Shown: positions 8,308-22,453, counted from the stretch's first letter. The stretch: DNA of 64,000 nucleotides from Klenkia marina (GCF_900101025.1 NZ_FMUH01000005.1:1-64000), one strand, 5' to 3'. Made by a program: numbers and translations. The notes: generated by a model not told the origin, from the sequence alone.

Positions 8308-10090
8308 GCGCACGGCCGACCCGGCGCCGGCCCCGGCGGGACCGCCGCGCAACGGTGCCCTGACCGAGCTGCACATCAAGGGTCTCGGCGCCATCCACGA
8401 CGTGACCCTCGACCTCGACCCGGGGTTGACGGTCGTCACCGGGGAGACCGGTGCGGGCAAGACGATGGTCGTCACCGGCCTCAGCCTGCTGTTCGGCGGT
8501 CGCGCCGACCCCGGCCGCGTCCGGGCCGCCGGCCGGGCCGGTGTGGAGGGTCGCCTGGCGCTCCCGGCCGACTCGCCGGTGTGGGTGCGGGCCGCCGACG
8601 CCGGTGCCGAGCCCGACGAGGACGGCAGCCTCATCCTCGCCCGCACCGTCAGCGCCGAGGGCCGGTCGCGGGCGCACCTGGGCGGGCGCAGCGTGCCGGT
8701 GGGTGTGGTCGCCGAGCTCTCCGAGGACCTCCTCGCCCTGCACGGCCAGACCGACCAGCTGCGGCTCACCCGCCCGGCCGAGCAGCGCCGGGCGCTGGAC
8801 CGGTACGCCGGTGCGGCCCACCTCGCCACGGTCGAGCAGCACCGCCGGGCGCACGCCCGCTGGCGTCAGCTGGCCGAGGACCTCGAGCGCCGGCGCACCC
8901 AGACCCGCGAGCTGGCCCAGACGGCCGAGGTGCTGCGCCGGGGTCTCGAGGAGATCGCCGCCGTCGCGCCGCAGCCCGACGAGGACGCCCAGCTCGACGC
9001 CCAGGCTGCCCGCCTGGGCGACGCCGACGCCCTGCGCGCCGCCGCCGACGAGGCACGCCTGGCCCTCGTGGGCGACACCACCGGCGACCTGGGTGCCGGT
9101 GACGACGTGCCGCAGGACGCCGTCACCGCCCTGGCCGCCGGCCAGCGCGCCCTGGCCGCCGCCGGCGACCCCGACCTGCGGGCCCTCGCCACCCGGTTGG
9201 CCGACATCGGGGCCGTCGTCGCCGACGTCGGCGTCGAGCTGGCCGGGTACGTCGCCGACCTGGACGCCGACCCCGCCCGGCTCGCCGAGGTGCTCGACCG
9301 GCGTGCGGTGATCACCGCCCTGGTGCGCAGCTACGCCGACCCCTCGAGCGGGGTGGCCGGGGTGCTGGCCTGGGCGCAGGACGCCGAGGACCGGCTCGGG
9401 CGCCTCGACGTGTCCGACGAGGCCCTCGAGAAGCTCACGGCCGAGCGCGACGCGGCCCGGGCCGAGCTGCGCGCCCTCTCCGACCAGGTCACCGCTGGGC
9501 GCACCGCGGCCGCCGAGGGCTTCGCCGCCGACGTGGGCCGTGAGCTGGCCGGCCTGGCCATGGCTGCGGCCCAGGTGTCGTTCTCCGTCGAGACCGACCC
9601 CGAGCACCCCGGCCCCGAGGGCGCCGACGAGGTGGCGCTGTTGCTGGCCGCGCACCCCGGCGCACCGGCCCGCCCGGTGCACAAGGGGGCCTCCGGCGGT
9701 GAGCTCTCCCGCGTGATGCTGGCCATCGAGGTCGTGTTCGCCGGCGCCGACCCGGTGCCGGTGATGGTCTTCGACGAGGTCGACGCCGGTGTCGGCGGTC
9801 AGGCGGCGGGCGAGATCGGTCGCCGGTTGGCGCGGCTGGCCCGCGAGCACCAGGTCGTCGTCGTGACGCACCTCGCCCAGGTGGCTGCCTTCGCCGACAA
9901 CCACCTCGTCGTCGACAAGTCGGCCGACACCTCTGCGGGCGTCACCGCCACCGACATCCGGGCGGTCACCGGGGAGGACCGGGTGCGCGAGCTGGCCCGC
10001 ATGCTCTCCGGGCTCGCCGACTCCGACACCGGCCAGGCCCACGCACGAGAACTCCTCGAGACCGCCAGGCACGGTGCTGGAACGGCCTGA
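8294..10090 (+). CDS. recN: DNA repair protein RecN
   Basis: The 598-aa SMC-like ATPase acts in double-strand-break repair. Walker A is GETGAGKTMVV, near residue 55. The middle is a long Ala/Arg/Leu-rich coiled coil. The C-terminal half has the signature KGASGGELSRVMLAIE and Walker B VMVFDEVDAGVGG, then VVVTHLAQVAAFAD. The GTG start at 8294 overlaps the end of nadK by 14 nt. The stop codon lies in the stem of a bidirectional hairpin shared with the convergent TetR gene. Confidence 0.95.
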   Translation: MPRRERTADPAPAPAGPPRNGALTELHIKGLGAIHDVTLDLDPGLTVVTGETGAGKTMVVTGLSLLFGGRADPGRVRAAGRAGVEGRLALPADSPVWVRAADAGAEPDEDGSLILARTVSAEGRSRAHLGGRSVPVGVVAELSEDLLALHGQTDQLRLTRPAEQRRALDRYAGAAHLATVEQHRRAHARWRQLAEDLERRRTQTRELAQTAEVLRRGLEEIAAVAPQPDEDAQLDAQAARLGDADALRAAADEARLALVGDTTGDLGAGDDVPQDAVTALAAGQRALAAAGDPDLRALATRLADIGAVVADVGVELAGYVADLDADPARLAEVLDRRAVITALVRSYADPSSGVAGVLAWAQDAEDRLGRLDVSDEALEKLTAERDAARAELRALSDQVTAGRTAAAEGFAADVGRELAGLAMAAAQVSFSVETDPEHPGPEGADEVALLLAAHPGAPARPVHKGASGGELSRVMLAIEVVFAGADPVPVMVFDEVDAGVGGQAAGEIGRRLARLAREHQVVVVTHLAQVAAFADNHLVVDKSADTSAGVTATDIRAVTGEDRVRELARMLSGLADSDTGQAHARELLETARHGAGTA

Positions 10091-10138
10091 TCGCAGGGCC
10101 CCGCGACGCGCGCAGCGTGTCGTGGGGGGCGATCAGGT
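10086..10138. terminator. Bidirectional terminator between recN and the TetR gene
   Basis: CCTGATCGC (10086-10094) pairs exactly with GCGATCAGG (10130-10138). Inside, CCCCGCGACGCGC pairs with GCGTGTCGTGGGG allowing G-U pairs, around a short GCA loop. The stop codons of recN (10088-10090) and of the opposing TetR gene (10133-10135) both lie within the outer stem. Confidence 0.8.
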
Positions 10139-11119
10139 CCTTCTCTTGGAGTAGCTGGCCAGGCCGAACTGGAGGAGCGCCAGGCCGCGCTCGCCGCTGG
10201 CCCGCAGCTCGCCGCTGAGGTCCTCGGGCGGGCCGGCGACGGCGAGCACGCGGTCGCGGGCCAGCTCCAGCAGCGACTGGTAGAGCCCCAGCACCGCGTG
10301 CGCGGCCAACCACGGTTCGAGCTCACCCGGGGTGGCCCGGGTCTCGAGCGTGATCTGCTCCGCCAGGGCGTCGGTGAGCTGGCCGAGGATCTCCCGCTCG
10401 CGCACCTGCAACGTGCGGGAGCCGCGGACGACCCGGGCCATCTCGGCGACGGCCGGGGCAGCGGCGGGGTCCCCGAGCCTGCTGCAGGCGGCCACGATGA
10501 ACGTGCCGGCGGCGGCCGCGACCGACTCGCCGGCCGGTCGGCGGCGCACCGCGTCGAGCAGGGCTGCCTGCATGGGCGGGTCGGCCTCGAAGACCAGGCC
10601 CTCCTTGACCGGGAAGTGGTTGAAGACGGTCTTCTCCACGACGCCGGCACGCTGGGCGATCTCCAGCACGCTCACGTGGTCGAAGCCGCGCTCGGCGAAG
10701 AGGGCGGCCGCGGCGTCCACGATGGCCTCACGGGTGCGCTGTCGCCGCACCTCACGGAGGTTGACGCCTTTCCTGGCCCGGCTGCGCGGCGCCCGCGCCG
10801 CGGTGGCCGGGGGGTGCACCGGGCCTGGGGTGTCCGTCACGACGGGGACCGGGCTGGGCTCCGGTGCCCGCACGGCAGGGACCTCGGCCCCGGGGGCCTC
10901 GGCGGTGGGGGCCTCCTCGGAGGGGAGGTCGGCGAGGACCTGCTCGACCTCGTCGGGGGAGGCGGCGCGCGCCTGTGCCCGCGCCTGCTCGGCGACCACG
11001 TCCTCGGCGCGCGGGGCGCCGTCGGGTGCAGTGGCTGCACCGACCTGCTCCTGGGTGGGGTCGGTCCGGACAGTCGCTGCAGCTCGCCCTGCCCGGGCCC
11101 CACCAGTCACCCGAGCCAC
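10133..11119 (-). CDS. TetR/AcrR-family regulator with long disordered N-terminal extension
   Basis: The 328-aa protein carries a TetR helix-turn-helix at about residues 125-175: RTREAIVDAAAALFAERGFD, then VSVLEIAQRAGVVEKTVFNHF. The C-terminal domain of about 150 residues does not suggest a ligand. The first 115 residues are Pro/Ala/Glu-rich and unstructured. GTG at 11119 is the longest start; a start nearer the HTH would give a normal-length regulator of about 215 aa, so the extension needs proof. Divergent steA starts 189 bp away, so it may regulate that operon or itself. Confidence 0.8.
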   Translation of the reverse strand: MARVTGGARAGRAAATVRTDPTQEQVGAATAPDGAPRAEDVVAEQARAQARAASPDEVEQVLADLPSEEAPTAEAPGAEVPAVRAPEPSPVPVVTDTPGPVHPPATAARAPRSRARKGVNLREVRRQRTREAIVDAAAALFAERGFDHVSVLEIAQRAGVVEKTVFNHFPVKEGLVFEADPPMQAALLDAVRRRPAGESVAAAAGTFIVAACSRLGDPAAAPAVAEMARVVRGSRTLQVREREILGQLTDALAEQITLETRATPGELEPWLAAHAVLGLYQSLLELARDRVLAVAGPPEDLSGELRASGERGLALLQFGLASYSKRRT

Positions 11120-11307
11120 GCTAGAGGCCCGACGTCACCGGCCTCGACCCGGCTCCGCAGCCCTGCCCGGCGTGTCGTGGACCAGCGGTGTCGCTCACCG
11201 TCCGTGACCGGGCGGTGGCCGAGTCGGCGCCCGCCGCGGCGCCGTCGGGCGAGGTCGGAGCGCGTCGGGGGACGGTCCTGTCGGGGGGCCGTGCGACGAT
11301 CGTGACC

Positions 11308-12492
11308 ATGCGTATCGGCTCCCTGCGGCGTGGGCGCGCCACCGAGACCGCCCCCGGCGTCACCGGGACCGTGCGGCTCGACCGCCGCACGAAGAACCTG
11401 ACCAAGAGGTTGCGGCCCGGCGACGTCGCCGTCATCGACCACGTCGACATCGACCGGGTGAGCGCCGACTCCCTGGTCGCCTGCAAGGTGGGCGCCGTCG
11501 TGAACGCGGCGGCCAGCACGTCGGGGCGTTACCCGAACCTGGGTCCGGGCATCCTGGCCGCCGCCGGCATCCCGCTGGTCGACGGTGTCGGCCGCGAGGT
11601 CTTCGCCGCGGTCAAGGAGGGCGCCACCGTCCGGGTCGAGGGCAATGCCCTCTACGTCGGCGACGAGGCGGTGGTCACCGGCACCGAGCAGACCGAGGCC
11701 ACCATCGCCGAGGCCATGACCGAGGCCCGCGCGGGGCTGTCCACCCAGTTGGAGGCCTTCGCCGCCAACACGATGGAGTACATGAAGTCCGAGCGGGCGC
11801 TGCTGCTCGACGGCGTCGGCGTGCCCGACGTGCGCACCGAGATCGACGGCCGGCACGTGCTCATCGTGGTGCGCGGCTACGACTACAAGGAGGACCTGGC
11901 TGCGCTGCGGTCCTACGTCCGCGACTACCGCCCGGTGCTCATCGGGGTCGACGGCGGGGCCGACGCGCTCATCGAGGCCGGCTACCAGCCCGACATGATC
12001 ATCGGCGACATGGACTCGGTGTCCGACTCCGTGCTGCGCTGCGGGGCCGAGGTCGTGGTGCACGCCTACGCCGACGGCCGCGCCCCGGGCCTGCAGCGGG
12101 TGCTCGACCTGGGCGTGGAGGCCATCACCTTCCCCGCGGCCGCCACCAGCGAGGACATCGCGATGCTGCTGGCCGACGAGAAGGGCGCCACGCTCATCGT
12201 CGCCGTCGGCACCCACGCGACCCTCGTCGAGTTCCTGGACAAGGGCCGCGGCGGCATGGCCTCCACCTTCCTCACCCGCCTGCGGCTGGGCGGCAAGCTG
12301 GTCGACGCCAAGGGCGTCAGCCGGCTGTACCGCAGCCGCATCTCGACCCTCGCCCTCGTCCTGCTCGTGCTGGCGGCACTGGTGTCCATCGGCGCGGCAC
12401 TGGCCGTGTCCACCGCCGGGCGCATCTACGTCGACCTCCTGGTCGACCAGTGGGACAGCCTCGTGTTCTGGTTGGAGAACCTCTTCTCGTGA
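11308..12492 (+). CDS. steA: SteA-like divisome-associated membrane protein (Rv1697-like)
   Basis: The 394-aa protein matches Rv1697/SteA in length and place. A domain related to thiamin pyrophosphokinase holds GVDGGADALIEAGYQPDMII followed by GDMDSVSD. One C-terminal membrane helix is TLALVLLVLAALVSIGAALA, after which a short tail ends the protein. In Corynebacterium, SteA and SteB form a complex that influences cell-wall hydrolysis at division. ATG at 11308 is chosen over an upstream in-frame start because homology begins there. It overlaps the next gene by GTGA. Confidence 0.85.
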   Translation: MRIGSLRRGRATETAPGVTGTVRLDRRTKNLTKRLRPGDVAVIDHVDIDRVSADSLVACKVGAVVNAAASTSGRYPNLGPGILAAAGIPLVDGVGREVFAAVKEGATVRVEGNALYVGDEAVVTGTEQTEATIAEAMTEARAGLSTQLEAFAANTMEYMKSERALLLDGVGVPDVRTEIDGRHVLIVVRGYDYKEDLAALRSYVRDYRPVLIGVDGGADALIEAGYQPDMIIGDMDSVSDSVLRCGAEVVVHAYADGRAPGLQRVLDLGVEAITFPAAATSEDIAMLLADEKGATLIVAVGTHATLVEFLDKGRGGMASTFLTRLRLGGKLVDAKGVSRLYRSRISTLALVLLVLAALVSIGAALAVSTAGRIYVDLLVDQWDSLVFWLENLFS

Positions 12493-13460
12493 TCGACTTC
12501 CGCTACCACCTCGTGTCGCTCATCGCGGTCTTCCTGGCCGTCGCGCTGGGCATCGTCATCGGCACCACCGCCCTCAACGGCGGCCTGCTGGACAACCTGC
12601 AGGGGCAGGTCGGCGCGCTCCAGGAGGACAAGCGGGCGCTGGAGGACACCAACCAGGGTCTGCAGGCCCAGGTCGACGCGACCGGCGGGTTCGCCGAGGA
12701 GGTCGGCCCGGCGCTGGTCGCCGGCACCCTCACCGGCCGCACGGTGCTGCTGGTCGTCGGCAACGAGGACGTCTCCGCCGACGCCGTCGACGAGGTCACC
12801 GCGCTGCTCGGCGACGCCGGGGCCTCCGTCACCGGCACCCTCCGGCTGACCCCTGCCTACAGCGACCCGGCGACCAGCAACAGCCTGCAGAGCTACCTGA
12901 CCGGGCCCGGTGCGCTGCCCGCCGGCGTGACGCTACCGGAGGAGGACTCCGACCCCGCGACCCTCGTCGCCTCCCTGCTGGCCCAGGTGCTCATGGTGCC
13001 CGGCAGCGGTACGGGCACCGCCCCGGCCACCACGGCGACCACCCAGGTGCTCAGCGGTCTGTCCACCCTCGGGGTGCTCACCCAGGAGAGCGCCAGCGTG
13101 GCACCCGCCGACCACGTCGTGTTCTTCACCTCCGGCGCGCTGACCGGCGACGACGCCGAGGAGCGCAACGACGCCCTGGTGGCCCTGGTCTCGGCGCTGG
13201 ACCGGCAGGGCTCCGGCACGGTGGTGTCCGGCGACGCGGGCTCGGCGGCCTCCGGGGGCCTGGTCGGCACCGTCCGCGCCAGCACCGAGGCCTCGACACT
13301 GGTGTCCACCGTCGACAACGCGAACGCCCCCGAGGGCCGCATCAGCACCGTGCTGGCCCTGTCGTCCGAGCGCGAGGGCACCTCGGGCAAGTACGGCACG
13401 GGTGAGGACGCCCAGCCCGTGCCGCCGGTGCCCGCGGCCGCGTCGTCGGCCGGCAACTGA
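12489..13460 (+). CDS. mctB: MctB/SteB-family protein (copper-transporter-like, Rv1698-like)
   Basis: The 323-aa protein begins with a membrane anchor, DFRYHLVSLIAVFLAVALGI, followed by a coiled coil (LQGQVGALQEDKRALEDTNQ). The rest is predicted outside the membrane. Mycobacterial MctB limits copper build-up, while the corynebacterial homologue SteB partners SteA in division. The direct coupling to steA here favours the second role, but both remain open. The GTG start overlaps the steA stop. Confidence 0.85.
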   Translation: MIDFRYHLVSLIAVFLAVALGIVIGTTALNGGLLDNLQGQVGALQEDKRALEDTNQGLQAQVDATGGFAEEVGPALVAGTLTGRTVLLVVGNEDVSADAVDEVTALLGDAGASVTGTLRLTPAYSDPATSNSLQSYLTGPGALPAGVTLPEEDSDPATLVASLLAQVLMVPGSGTGTAPATTATTQVLSGLSTLGVLTQESASVAPADHVVFFTSGALTGDDAEERNDALVALVSALDRQGSGTVVSGDAGSAASGGLVGTVRASTEASTLVSTVDNANAPEGRISTVLALSSEREGTSGKYGTGEDAQPVPPVPAAASSAGN

Positions 13461-14305
13461 TGGCCCGCCGCGCGGCCCTCGTCGCCACCGGGGCCGTGCT
13501 GGCCCGGGGTGCGCTCTCCGCCGCCCTCGCCGTGGCCGACCGGCCCGGCGCCGAGCGCTGGCGCCGCACCAACTACGCCGGCCGGCCGCTGACGCTCCTC
13601 GGCGGTCCGGCCCTGGCAGCAGCGGCCACCGTGTCCGCCGCTGCGGGGGCGCCGGCCGGGTGGGCTCCGGCGGCGGCCCTGGTGGGCACCGTCTCCGGCG
13701 TCGTCGGGGGCTACGACGACCAGGCCGGCGCCCGCGCCGACCAGGCCCGGGACAAGGGGCTGGCCGGGCACCTGGCGGCGCTGCGCGCCGGGCGCGTGTC
13801 CGCCGGCGCGGTCAAGGTCGCCGGGCTCGGGGCCGCCGGGCTCGCGGCGGGCCTGCTCACCCGGTCCGGTCGCGGGAGCAGCTCGAGCCGGGCCGGCGGG
13901 GTGGCCGACGTCGTCCTCACCACGGGCCTGGTCGCCGGCACCGCCAACCTCGTGAACCTGCTGGACCTGCGTCCCGGGCGGGCCGCCAAGGCCGGTGCGC
14001 TCCTCGCTCTCCCGCTGCTGGCCGGTCCGGCCGGCGGGTTGGCCGCGGGTCCGCTGGGTGCCTGCCTGGCCGTCCTCCCCACCGACCTCGACGAGCGGAT
14101 CATGCTCGGCGACTGCGGAGCCAACGCCCTGGGCGCGGTGCTCGGCCTGCGGCTCGCGGCGGGGCGACGGCGGTCCGGCCGGGTGGCTGCGCTGGGCGTG
14201 GTCACGGCGTTGACCCTCGCCAGCGAGAAGGTCAGCTTCACCCGGGTCATCGAGTCGACCCCGGGGCTGCGCGAGCTCGACCGCCTCGGTCGGCGCAACG
14301 CCTGA
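13460..14305 (+). CDS. MraY/WecA-like polyprenyl-phosphate glycosyl-1-phosphate transferase-like protein
   Basis: The 281-aa polytopic membrane protein keeps two PNPT-family marks: TANLVNLLDLRPGRAAK (matching the NxxNxxDGxDG loop of MraY/WecA) and MLGDCGANALGAVLGL (matching the GDxGSxxLG loop). The canonical DDxxD near GGYDDQAGARADQA appears as YDDQAG. It is shorter than MraY (about 360 aa). The family moves a sugar phosphate onto polyprenyl phosphate. Starting at the mctB stop (ATGA) and running into the MurJ-like gene, it opens the glycan block between mctB and pyrG. Confidence 0.75.
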   Translation: MARRAALVATGAVLARGALSAALAVADRPGAERWRRTNYAGRPLTLLGGPALAAAATVSAAAGAPAGWAPAAALVGTVSGVVGGYDDQAGARADQARDKGLAGHLAALRAGRVSAGAVKVAGLGAAGLAAGLLTRSGRGSSSSRAGGVADVVLTTGLVAGTANLVNLLDLRPGRAAKAGALLALPLLAGPAGGLAAGPLGACLAVLPTDLDERIMLGDCGANALGAVLGLRLAAGRRRSGRVAALGVVTALTLASEKVSFTRVIESTPGLRELDRLGRRNA

Positions 14306-14306
14306 G

Positions 14307-15995
14307 GTGACCCGCCAGCAGGCCGTCCGCGGGGTCGCCGGCGCGGCTGCGCTCATCGCCGTGCTCACCGTCCTGGCCCGGGTCGCCGGGTTCGGCCGCA
14401 CCGTGGTGTTCACCAACACCGTGGGCGCCGGCAGCACCGCCGACACCTACCTGGCGGCCAACAACGTCCCCAACATCGTCTTCGAGGTGGTGGCCGGCGG
14501 GGCCCTGGCCAGCCTGGTCGTGCCGATGCTCGCCGGCGGCATCGCGGCCGGCGACCGGGAGCAGGTCCGCCGCACCGCCTCGGCGCTGCTGGGCTGGACG
14601 TTGGTCGTGCTCGTCCCGCTCGCCGTGCTGCTGGCGCTGCTGGCCCGCCCGATCGCCGACGCGCTGCTCGGGGACGACGCGGCCGACCCGGCCAAGGCCG
14701 AGCTCGCCGCCCGCTTCCTGCTCGTCTTCGCCCCCCAGGTGGTGCTCTACGGCATCGGCATCGTGCTCACCGGCGTGCTGCAGGCCCACCGCCGGTTCGC
14801 CGGCCCCGCCCTGGCGCCGCTGCTGTCCTCGGTCGTGGTCGCCGGTGCCTACCTGACGTTCGCCGGCATCGGCGGGAGCCGGGACGTCGGCGAGCTGTCG
14901 CGCCCGGCCGAACTGGTCCTCGGGGTGGGAACCACCCTCGGCGTGGTCGCCCTGGCCGGCTGCCTGCTGGTGCCGCTGCGCCGCCTCCGCCTGGGGCTGC
15001 GCCCCCGGCTGCGCTTCCCGGTCGGCGCGGCCCCGCGGGTGCGGCGCCTCGCGCTGGCCGGCGTCATCACCCTGCTCGGCCAGCAGGTGGTCGCGGTCGT
15101 CGCCATCCGGCTGGCCAACGCCGGGGGCGTCCCGGACGGCACGCAGACCGTCTACTTCGCCGGGATGACGCTGTTCCTGCTGCCGTGGGCGGCCCTGGCG
15201 GTCCCGCTGGCCACCTCGGCGTACCCCGGGCTGGCCGAGCGCGCCGCGCAGGGGGACGACGCCGGCTTCCGCCGGCTGCTGGCCCCGGTCGTGGCGCTGG
15301 TGCTCGTGACCTCGGCCCTCGCCGTCGCGGTGCTGGTGGCGGTGGCCGGTCCGGTCTCCCGGGTGTTCTTCGCGACCGAGGTCGACAAGGCGCAGATGCT
15401 GGCGCCCACGGTCGTGGCCTTCGTGCCGGGGCTGGTGGGCTACGGGTTGGTGGCGGTGCTGACCCGGGCGCTCTACGCGCGGGGGCTGTGGCGGTCGCCG
15501 ACGGTGTGCGTGGCCGGCGGCTGGTCGGTGGCGGTCGTGGCCGACGTGGTGCTGGCCGGGCTGCTGCCCGCGCAGGACCGCTCGCTGGCGTTGGCCCTGG
15601 GTCACACCCTCGGCGTCACGGTGGCCGGCGCGGGGCTGCTGGTCGTCGTGGCCCGGGTGGCGGGGGCCGGGTCCCTCGCCGGGCTGGTCCGGCTCGGCGG
15701 CCCGGCCGTGCTGGGTGCGGTGGCCGGGGGTGCGGCCGGGCTGGCCGTCGCCCGGGCCCTGGGGGCCGACCCGGTGCCGCCGGGTGGCGTGCTCGCCGCG
15801 GTCGGCACCGGTGCGGCGGCCGGCGCCGTCGTGGTGCTGGTCGCGGCAGCGGTCATCATGGGTACGGCCCGGCGACCGCTGCGCGCCGCGCTGGCCGGCC
15901 TGCGCGGGCCGGACCGCGCCGGGGAGCACGGGGGCGCCCGCGACCAGCCCCGGGACGGCGGCGACGCCCACAGGACGACGGAGGAGCCCCGGTGA
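14307..15995 (+). CDS. MurJ/MviN-like lipid-linked glycan flippase
   Basis: The 562-aa protein has many membrane helices and the MurJ-like start AALIAVLTVLARVAGFGRTV, then AADTYLAANNVPNIVFEVVA-type sequence. MurJ flips lipid II. Because it is a neighbour of a PNPT protein and a GT4 enzyme, this copy may flip another undecaprenyl-linked precursor. The charged C-terminal tail (about 40 residues, RGPDRAGEHGGARDQPRDGG) is cytoplasmic by inference. GTG start; overlap with the next gene by GTGA. Confidence 0.8.
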   Translation: MTRQQAVRGVAGAAALIAVLTVLARVAGFGRTVVFTNTVGAGSTADTYLAANNVPNIVFEVVAGGALASLVVPMLAGGIAAGDREQVRRTASALLGWTLVVLVPLAVLLALLARPIADALLGDDAADPAKAELAARFLLVFAPQVVLYGIGIVLTGVLQAHRRFAGPALAPLLSSVVVAGAYLTFAGIGGSRDVGELSRPAELVLGVGTTLGVVALAGCLLVPLRRLRLGLRPRLRFPVGAAPRVRRLALAGVITLLGQQVVAVVAIRLANAGGVPDGTQTVYFAGMTLFLLPWAALAVPLATSAYPGLAERAAQGDDAGFRRLLAPVVALVLVTSALAVAVLVAVAGPVSRVFFATEVDKAQMLAPTVVAFVPGLVGYGLVAVLTRALYARGLWRSPTVCVAGGWSVAVVADVVLAGLLPAQDRSLALALGHTLGVTVAGAGLLVVVARVAGAGSLAGLVRLGGPAVLGAVAGGAAGLAVARALGADPVPPGGVLAAVGTGAAAGAVVVLVAAAVIMGTARRPLRAALAGLRGPDRAGEHGGARDQPRDGGDAHRTTEEPR

Positions 15996-17103
15996 GCACT
16001 GCACCACTGCAGGGACGGCGCGTCGCCGAGGTGCTGGCCACCAGCACCGGCGGCGTCGGCACCCACGTGCGGTCGCTGGTGGCGCCGCTGCGCGCGGCCG
16101 GCGCGTCCCTGCGGGTGTGCGGTCCCGCCGCCACCGACGAGCTGTTCGCCTTCGCCGCCGGGGGTGCCGCCTTCCGGCCGGTGCAGATCTCCGCTGTGCC
16201 CGCTGACCCCCGGGCCGTGCTGGCCCTGGCGCGGGCCACCACCGGCGCCGACCTCGTGCACGCGCACGGCCTGCGCGCAGCGCTGGTCGCCGCCGTCGCC
16301 CGCCGGGTGGCCGGGGTCCACCACCCGCTGGTGATCACCCTGCACAACGCCCTGCAGCCCGGCGGCGGGCCCGAGCAGGCCGTGCTCGCCCGCCTCGAGG
16401 CGGCCACCATCCGCGCGGCCGACGTCGTGCTGGCCGCGTCCGGCGACCTGGCCGAGAACGCCTGGCGGGCCGGCGCCCGCGACGTCCGGGTGGCGCCGGT
16501 GTCGGCACCGCCGCTGCCGACGGCTGCCCGCGACCGCGCCGCCGTGCGCGCCGGCCTGGGCCTGGCCGCCGACCGCCCGCTGGTGGTCGCGGTCGGCCGG
16601 CTGCACCCGCAGAAGGGTTACCGCACCCTCCTCGACGCCGCCGCGCACTGGGCCGGTCAGCACCCCGCCCCGGCCGTCGTGGTGGCCGGCGACGGCCCGC
16701 AGCAGGCCGAGCTGGCCGCCCGCATCGACGCCGAGCGGCTCCCGGTCGTGTTGCTGGGCCGGCGGACCGACGTCGCCGACCTGCTGGCCGCGGCCGACGT
16801 CTGCGTGCTGCCCTCGGTCTGGGAGGCGCGCTCGTTGACCGCGCAGGAGGCGCTGCGGTCGGGCACCCCGCTGGTGGCCACCCGGGTCGGCGGCATCCCG
16901 GAGCTGGTCGGCGAGGCCGCCGTGCTGGTGCCGGCGGGGGACCCCGAGGCCCTGGCCACCGCGGTGACCGAGGTGCTGGCCGACCCCGCACGGGCCGCCG
17001 GGCTCGTCGCAGCCGGCCGGGCCCGCGCCGAGCAGTGGCCCGACGACGCCGGGACGGCCCGGGCCCTGGTCGCGCTCTACCGCGAGCTGCTCGGCGCCCC
17101 CGC

Positions 17104-17107
<4 letters not shown>
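15992..17107 (+). CDS. GT4-family glycosyltransferase
   Basis: The 371-aa GT-B enzyme has the usual order. An N-terminal acceptor domain carries TSTGGVGTHVRSLVAPLRAA and DLVHAHGLRAALVAA. A C-terminal donor domain holds VVAVGRLHPQKGYRTLLDA, VVVAGDGPQQAELAA and PSVWEARSLTAQEALRSGTP (the E-x7-E motif). The nucleotide-sugar donor cannot be read from the sequence. Neighbours suggest a lipid-linked acceptor. GTG at 15992 is chosen for its overlap with the flippase stop. Confidence 0.88.
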
Positions 17108-21162
<4,055 letters not shown>

Positions 21163-21163
<1 letters not shown>

Positions 21164-21741
21164 TGTACGAGGTCCTCGCCTCCGAGCAGGTCTACGAGGG
21201 CCGGGTCATCTCGCTGCGCCGGGACACCGTGGCCATGCCCGGCGGCGGGTCCTCGGTGCGCGAGGTGGTGACGCACCCCGGCGCGGTCGGTGTGGTGGCG
21301 ATCGACGACGACGGCGCGGTCGTCCTGCTCAAGCAGTACCGGCACGCGATCGGCGAGCACCTGTGGGAGCTGCCGGCCGGGCTGCGCGACGCCGAGGGCG
21401 AGCCACCGCTGGAGACCGCGAAGCGTGAGCTGGCCGAGGAGGTCGAGCTGGCTGCCGAGCGCTGGTCGCTGCTCACAACCTCGCTGTCCACCCCGGGCTT
21501 CTGCGACGAGCTGGTGGGGCTGTACCTCGCCGAGGGGCTCGGCCCGGCCGCCCGGCCCGAGGGCTTCGTCGTGGAGCACGAGGAGGCCGACATGACCGTC
21601 GAGCGGGTTCCGCTGGACCGGGCGGTGCAGATGGTGTTCGACGGCACCGTGCGCAACGCGCTGGCCGTCATCGGCATCCTGGCCGCCCAGGCCCACCGCA
21701 CCGCCTCACCCCGGCAGCGCCCGGTCGACACCGGCTTCTGA
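21163..21741 (+). CDS. NUDIX hydrolase, ADP-ribose pyrophosphatase type (Rv1700-like)
   Basis: The 192-aa enzyme has the Nudix box GLRDAEGEPPLETAKRELAE followed by EVEL (Gx5Ex7REUxEExGU type), preceded by VVLLKQYRHAIGEHLWELPA. This is typical of ADP-ribose pyrophosphatases, and Rv1700 holds the same place. It would cut ADP-ribose or related NDP sugars. The 3' end overlaps the convergent membrane-protein gene by 36 bp. Confidence 0.9.
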
Positions 21742-22341
21742 CCCCGGCGCCCGGCCCGTCCCGCGGAGACCGAGGCGGCGCAGCTCGAGCTCGGCGAGGG
21801 CCCGGGTCGCACCGGCGTCGCCCGCCCGCCAGGCGGCGCCGGTCCCGGCCGGCAACCCGGCCAGCGCCGACAGGGGAGCGGTGGCCACGGCGCGGGCGGC
21901 CAGCAGCTCCACGTCCAGCGCGACGGCGGCGGCCGCCTCCCGGGCCCAGCCCAACCGCCACCCGGCCCAGCGGACCACCGCCCACCCGACCGGGATGACC
22001 ACCAGCGCGGCGGCCAGCACCCAGGCCAGGGTGCCGACGGCGTCCTGCACGCCCTGCCCTGCCCCGGCCACGCCGTCGGCCGACTCGCCCAGCGAGCCAA
22101 AGGGCGCCGACAGCTCGTCGCCGACCAACGGCACGTCCCGGGCCACCCCGGCCGCGTCGCCCATGGCGTCGCCGATCGAGCGCCCCAGGGACTCCAGCTG
22201 CACCCCGGGCTCGGCGAGCACCAGCACGGCGGCGTGCACCACGCGGGCCAGCAGCACCCACAGCACCGCCCAGCCGAGCAGCGCGAGGTCGGCCACCACC
22301 TGGCGGGTGCGCAGGGCAGGACGGTCGGCGTAGGCAGGCAT
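21706..22341 (-). CDS. Hypothetical membrane protein
   Basis: The 211-aa protein has two likely membrane segments, [20 protein letters not shown] near residue 15 and [20 protein letters not shown] near residue 105. A Gly/Ala-rich outer loop lies between them. No family is recognised. It runs against the plus-strand operon, divergent from xerD. Its end overlaps the NUDIX gene, and both frames look coding there. Confidence 0.6.
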   Translation of the reverse strand: MPAYADRPALRTRQVVADLALLGWAVLWVLLARVVHAAVLVLAEPGVQLESLGRSIGDAMGDAAGVARDVPLVGDELSAPFGSLGESADGVAGAGQGVQDAVGTLAWVLAAALVVIPVGWAVVRWAGWRLGWAREAAAAVALDVELLAARAVATAPLSALAGLPAGTGAAWRAGDAGATRALAELELRRLGLRGTGRAPGSEAGVDRALPG

Positions 22342-22453
22342 GCGGACGATCCTGCGGGCGCGGGCGCCGCCCCACCCGGTGATCAGCGACCCGCGACACC
22401 GCAGCCCGGCGCGTCGGCGCCGCAGGTCCGTGACCTTCGGGTGGAGTGGGTGG

